Source: Candidatus Latescibacterota bacterium | GTDB taxonomy: Bacteria > Krumholzibacteriota > Krumholzibacteriia > LZORAL124-64-63 | Length of the DNA stretch: 64,000 bases | Reading direction: 5' to 3' | Assembly: GCA_030658975.1 (NCBI GenBank) | Contig: JAUSBL010000122.1 | Location: forward strand, 1-64,000 | Shown: in pieces, positions 60,424-64,000 of the stretch | How positions within the stretch are numbered: the stretch's first letter is position 1 | How the letters are laid out: each line of letters opens with the position of its first letter | Notes under the pieces: generated by a model | Told to the model about the DNA's origin: nothing | The model's database searches: none | The model's input: only the letters and a program-made list of their open reading frames with translations | Position numbers and translations under genes: made by a program

Positions 60424-61740
60424 CTAAGCCTGCAACCCGAAGATACGCGAAAAGATACCTCTTTGGCGGGCAGCCTGCTCCAACCCCGCGCGGTACTCCG
60501 GGGCGGCCACGGCGATCAGCGCCCGCGCCCGCTCGGCCAGGTCCCGGCCGTGCAGATGGGCCACCCCGTGCTCCGTCACGACGTAGTGCACGTCGGCCCG
60601 CGTGGTCACCACGCCCGCCCCTTCGCTCAGCACCGGGACGATGCGCGACACGGCGCCGCCGCGGGCGGTCGCCGGCAGGGCCGTGATCGGCTTGCCGCCG
60701 CGGCTCATCGCGGCGCCCCGCATGAAGTCGACCTGGCCGCCGAAGCCGGAATAGATCTGCGAGCCGCGCGAGTCGGAGCAGACCTGGCCGGTGAGGTCGA
60801 TCTGCAGGGCCGAGTTGATGGCGACCATGCGGTCGTTGCGCGCGATGTTGAAGGGGTTGTTGACGTAGTCGGTCGGGTGCAGCTCGATCAGCGCGTTGTC
60901 GTGGACGTGGTCGTACAGGCGGCGGGTGCCGAGCACGAAGCCCGCGACGACCTTGCCGGGGTGGAAGGTCTTGCGCTCGCCGGTGACGATGCCCCCGTCG
61001 ATGAGGTCGAGCAGCCCGTCGGAGAACATCTCGGAGTGGACGCCCAGGTCCCGCTTGCCCCGCAGGCAGTGCAGCACCGCCGCCGACAGCCCGCCGATGC
61101 CCATCTGCAGGCAGTCGCCGTCCTCGACGAGACCCGCCACATGGCTGCCGATGCTCTCCTGCACGGCGTCCATCGGGATGGTCGGGAACACGTCGAGCGG
61201 GCGGTCGACCTCGACGCAGAGCTCGAGCTTCGAGACGTGGATGAAGCTGTCGCCGAGGGTGCGCGGCATCTGGCGGTTCACCTCGGCCACGATGCGGCCG
61301 GCGGCCAGGGCGGCGGGCTTGGTGATGCCCACCTCGATGCCGAAGCTGCAGAAGCCGTGCTCGTCCGGCGGCGAGACCTGCACCAGCGCGACGTCGGGAC
61401 GGTGGAGGCCGCGCAGCAGGTCGGGCACCTCGTGCAGGTGCACCGGGATGTAGCCGGCGCGGCCGCAGTTGACGGCCTCGCGCACGTTCGGGCCCACGAA
61501 CATGGCCGTGCAGCGGAAGCTGTCCTGCATGCCGGGCTGGGCGTAGCGGGCCTCCCCCGCCGTCAGGATGTGCAGGATCTCGACGTCGCGCAGCTCGCCC
61601 GCGCGGGCCACGAGCGCCTCGACCAGCGCGTGCGGCACGGCGCAGCCCGCTCCCAGGTAGACGCGCTGCCCCGAGGCGATCGCTGACACGGCGCTGGCGG
61701 CGTCGGTCCTTTTGCGGCGGTACTGCTCCATCCAGTTCAC
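60424..61740 (-). CDS. Acetyl-CoA hydrolase/transferase family protein
   Basis: 438 residues from a GTG at 61740 overlapping the ald stop by four bases. Family regions are YLGAGCAVPHALVEALVARA, DEHGFCSFGIEV, a MGIGGLSAAV loop, HSEMFSDGLLDLIDGGIVTG with the likely catalytic Glu, and SEGAGVVTTRADVHYVVTEHG split across the C-terminal domain. It resembles 4-hydroxybutyrate CoA-transferase or acetyl-CoA hydrolase; the acyl substrate cannot be told from the sequence. Its coupling to alanine dehydrogenase is worth noting. Confidence 0.88.
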   Translation of the reverse strand: MNWMEQYRRKRTDAASAVSAIASGQRVYLGAGCAVPHALVEALVARAGELRDVEILHILTAGEARYAQPGMQDSFRCTAMFVGPNVREAVNCGRAGYIPVHLHEVPDLLRGLHRPDVALVQVSPPDEHGFCSFGIEVGITKPAALAAGRIVAEVNRQMPRTLGDSFIHVSKLELCVEVDRPLDVFPTIPMDAVQESIGSHVAGLVEDGDCLQMGIGGLSAAVLHCLRGKRDLGVHSEMFSDGLLDLIDGGIVTGERKTFHPGKVVAGFVLGTRRLYDHVHDNALIELHPTDYVNNPFNIARNDRMVAINSALQIDLTGQVCSDSRGSQIYSGFGGQVDFMRGAAMSRGGKPITALPATARGGAVSRIVPVLSEGAGVVTTRADVHYVVTEHGVAHLHGRDLAERARALIAVAAPEYRAGLEQAARQRGIFSRIFGLQA

Positions 61741-62858
61741 GGCTTCCCTCCGGTTTGGCGACCCTCGAGGGGCAGCCCGTGCGCCCCCGCCACGCGCGGG
61801 TCGACGACCCGGCCGTCGATCAGGCCGACTCCCCGCGCCAGCGCGGGATCAGCCGCCATGGCCGCCGGCAGGCCGCCGGCGGCGATGAGCGCGACGGTGC
61901 CCAGCAGGGCGTTGCCCAGGGCGTAGGTCGCGGTGCGCGCCACCAGGCTCGGCGTGTTGGGGGCGCAGAAGTGGGTCACGCCGTCCACGACGTAGACGGG
62001 ATCGCTCAGACGCGTGGGCCGGCTCGCGGCGAAGCAGCCGCCCTGGTCGATCGCCAGGTCGATCACGACGCTGCCGTCGCGGACGCGGTCCTCGAGCTGG
62101 CGGTCGACGAGCACCGGAGCGCGGCCGCCGGGCGAGCGCACGGCGCCGACGACCACGTCGGCGTAGCGCAGCACCTTGGCGAGCGTGTACTCGTTGGCGG
62201 GGTAGGTGGTGACCCGGCCTTCGAAACGCCAGTGCAGGTCGTGCAGCAGGTCCAGGTCGACGTCGAGCAGGGTCACGCGGGCCCCGCAGCCCAGCAACGC
62301 GCGCGCGGCGTTGCGCCCCGCGATGCCGCCGCCGAGCACGACCGCCTCGGCCGGCGGCACCCCGGCCAGCCCGCCCAGCAGGATCCCGCTGCCCCCGTGG
62401 TCGGACTGCAGGTAGCGGGCGGCCAGCTGCGGCACGATGCGGCCGGCGATGCGTGACATGCTGGCCAGCACGGGCGTCGTACCGTCGTCGCGGGTGATCG
62501 CCGCGGTGTCAACCGCGCTGCAGCCGCCGCGGCGCAGCGCGCCCAGCAGGCCGGGCTCGCAGGCGGGCAGCATCAGGAATCCCAGGAGCGTCTGGCCCTC
62601 GGACAGCCAGGCCGCTTCGGCCGCCGTCGGCGCCTGCACCTTCAGCAGCAGGCCGGCGCGCCGGTACACCTCTTCGGTGTCGCCGGCGATGCGCCCCCCC
62701 ACCTTGCGGTAGTCCTCGTCGGTGAAGCCGCTGCCGAGGCCGGCGTCGCGCTCCACGAGCACGTCGTGGCCCTGGCGCGCCAGGGTCAGGGCCGCGGCCG
62801 GCGCCAGGCCGACGCGCTTCTCGTCCGGGGCCAGTTCCCGGGGCACGCCGATGATCAT
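61737..62858 (-). CDS. ald: Alanine dehydrogenase
   Basis: 373 residues beginning MIIGVPRELAPDEKRVGLAP. The substrate-side Lys/His region is LLLKVQAPTAAEAAWL and the NAD-binding loop VVLGGGIAGRNAARALLGCG. GGVTHFCAPN-like DGVTHFCAPNTPSLVARTAT matches the family. It interconverts alanine and pyruvate plus ammonia with NAD. The downstream CoA hydrolase/transferase is coupled by a GTGA overlap. The C-terminal 20 residues are more divergent. Confidence 0.93.
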   Translation of the reverse strand: MIIGVPRELAPDEKRVGLAPAAALTLARQGHDVLVERDAGLGSGFTDEDYRKVGGRIAGDTEEVYRRAGLLLKVQAPTAAEAAWLSEGQTLLGFLMLPACEPGLLGALRRGGCSAVDTAAITRDDGTTPVLASMSRIAGRIVPQLAARYLQSDHGGSGILLGGLAGVPPAEAVVLGGGIAGRNAARALLGCGARVTLLDVDLDLLHDLHWRFEGRVTTYPANEYTLAKVLRYADVVVGAVRSPGGRAPVLVDRQLEDRVRDGSVVIDLAIDQGGCFAASRPTRLSDPVYVVDGVTHFCAPNTPSLVARTATYALGNALLGTVALIAAGGLPAAMAADPALARGVGLIDGRVVDPRVAGAHGLPLEGRQTGGKP

Positions 62859-62932
62859 CGTCCCGCCTTTCGCGACGACGCCGCCCCCCGCAGAGCCGGG
62901 GGCGGCGCCGTGAGATCCGCCCGCGACGCCGG

Positions 62933-64000
<1,068 letters not shown>

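Overview
The window is very G+C-rich chromosomal DNA from a bacterium with a Gram-negative-type envelope: it carries TonB-ExbB-ExbD, several predicted outer-membrane barrels, lipoproteins and an AsmA protein. It also has SpoVG, a Roadblock/Ras-like GTPase pair, a tiny histone-fold protein and a ferredoxin-dependent 2-oxoacid oxidoreductase. I recognise no single marker that fixes the taxonomy. An uncultivated FCB-related lineage of the Krumholzibacteriota/Eisenbacteria type is my best guess, and it is inference. I see no transposase, integrase, phage gene or CRISPR array. Genes are packed tightly with many 1-4 base stop/start overlaps and frequent GTG or TTG starts.

Layout, left half. Positions 1-10.7 kb (minus strand) hold translation and housekeeping genes: rplI, rpsR, rpsF, pth, rplY, prs, tRNA-Gln, spoVG, ispE. 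An envelope-sugar group follows (DUF362-like, UbiA-type phosphoribosyltransferase, gmhA, rfbD), then recX-recA, thpR, cinA and pgpA. From 12.5 to 16.6 kb lie a MglA-like GTPase, a Roadblock protein, recR, ybaB, dnaX and the SRP RNA gene. tRNA genes and tadA fill 16.6-17.65 kb. A plus-strand nickel operon (nikK-nikL-barrel-nikM-nikQ-nikO-nikR) occupies 17.7-22.45 kb. It has a NikR-like operator in front, a terminator behind, and an almost identical tRNA-Arg(ACG) gene on each side. Two more tRNA-Ser genes follow. From 22.8 to 31.2 kb a minus-strand run holds tonB-exbB-exbD, a lipoprotein, a barrel, a TPR lipoprotein, mnmA and asmA.

Layout, right half. murB and a barrel protein are at 31.3-33.3 kb and a ComM/YifB ATPase at 33.4-34.9 kb. 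From 35 to 43.4 kb is an accessory stretch of small exported proteins, a bacterial histone, an M20 dipeptidase, tRNA-Glu and two EamA transporters. An S1-domain protein, a cysteine desulfurase with nadA, a propeller lipoprotein and an exported oligopeptidase F follow. purA, engB, lon-clpX-clpP-tig, tRNA-Leu, an orphan sigma-54 regulator, a CoA hydrolase/transferase, alanine dehydrogenase and the end of a fused 2-oxoacid:ferredoxin oxidoreductase complete the window.

The most striking pattern is a shared C-terminal tail, roughly [S/T]-W-[G/S]-x-[V/I/L]-K-x-[L/I/M]-[Y/F]-R. It ends seven exported proteins (starts at 35798, 36513, 40005, 40864, 41766, 42968 and 52225). They belong to at least three unrelated folds: lamin-tail domains, CxxCH haem-type proteins, and a beta-rich pair. 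The tail is absent from the lipoproteins, barrels and the exported peptidase in the same window. It looks like a sorting or attachment signal that I do not recognise, and it is the best candidate here for an undescribed system.
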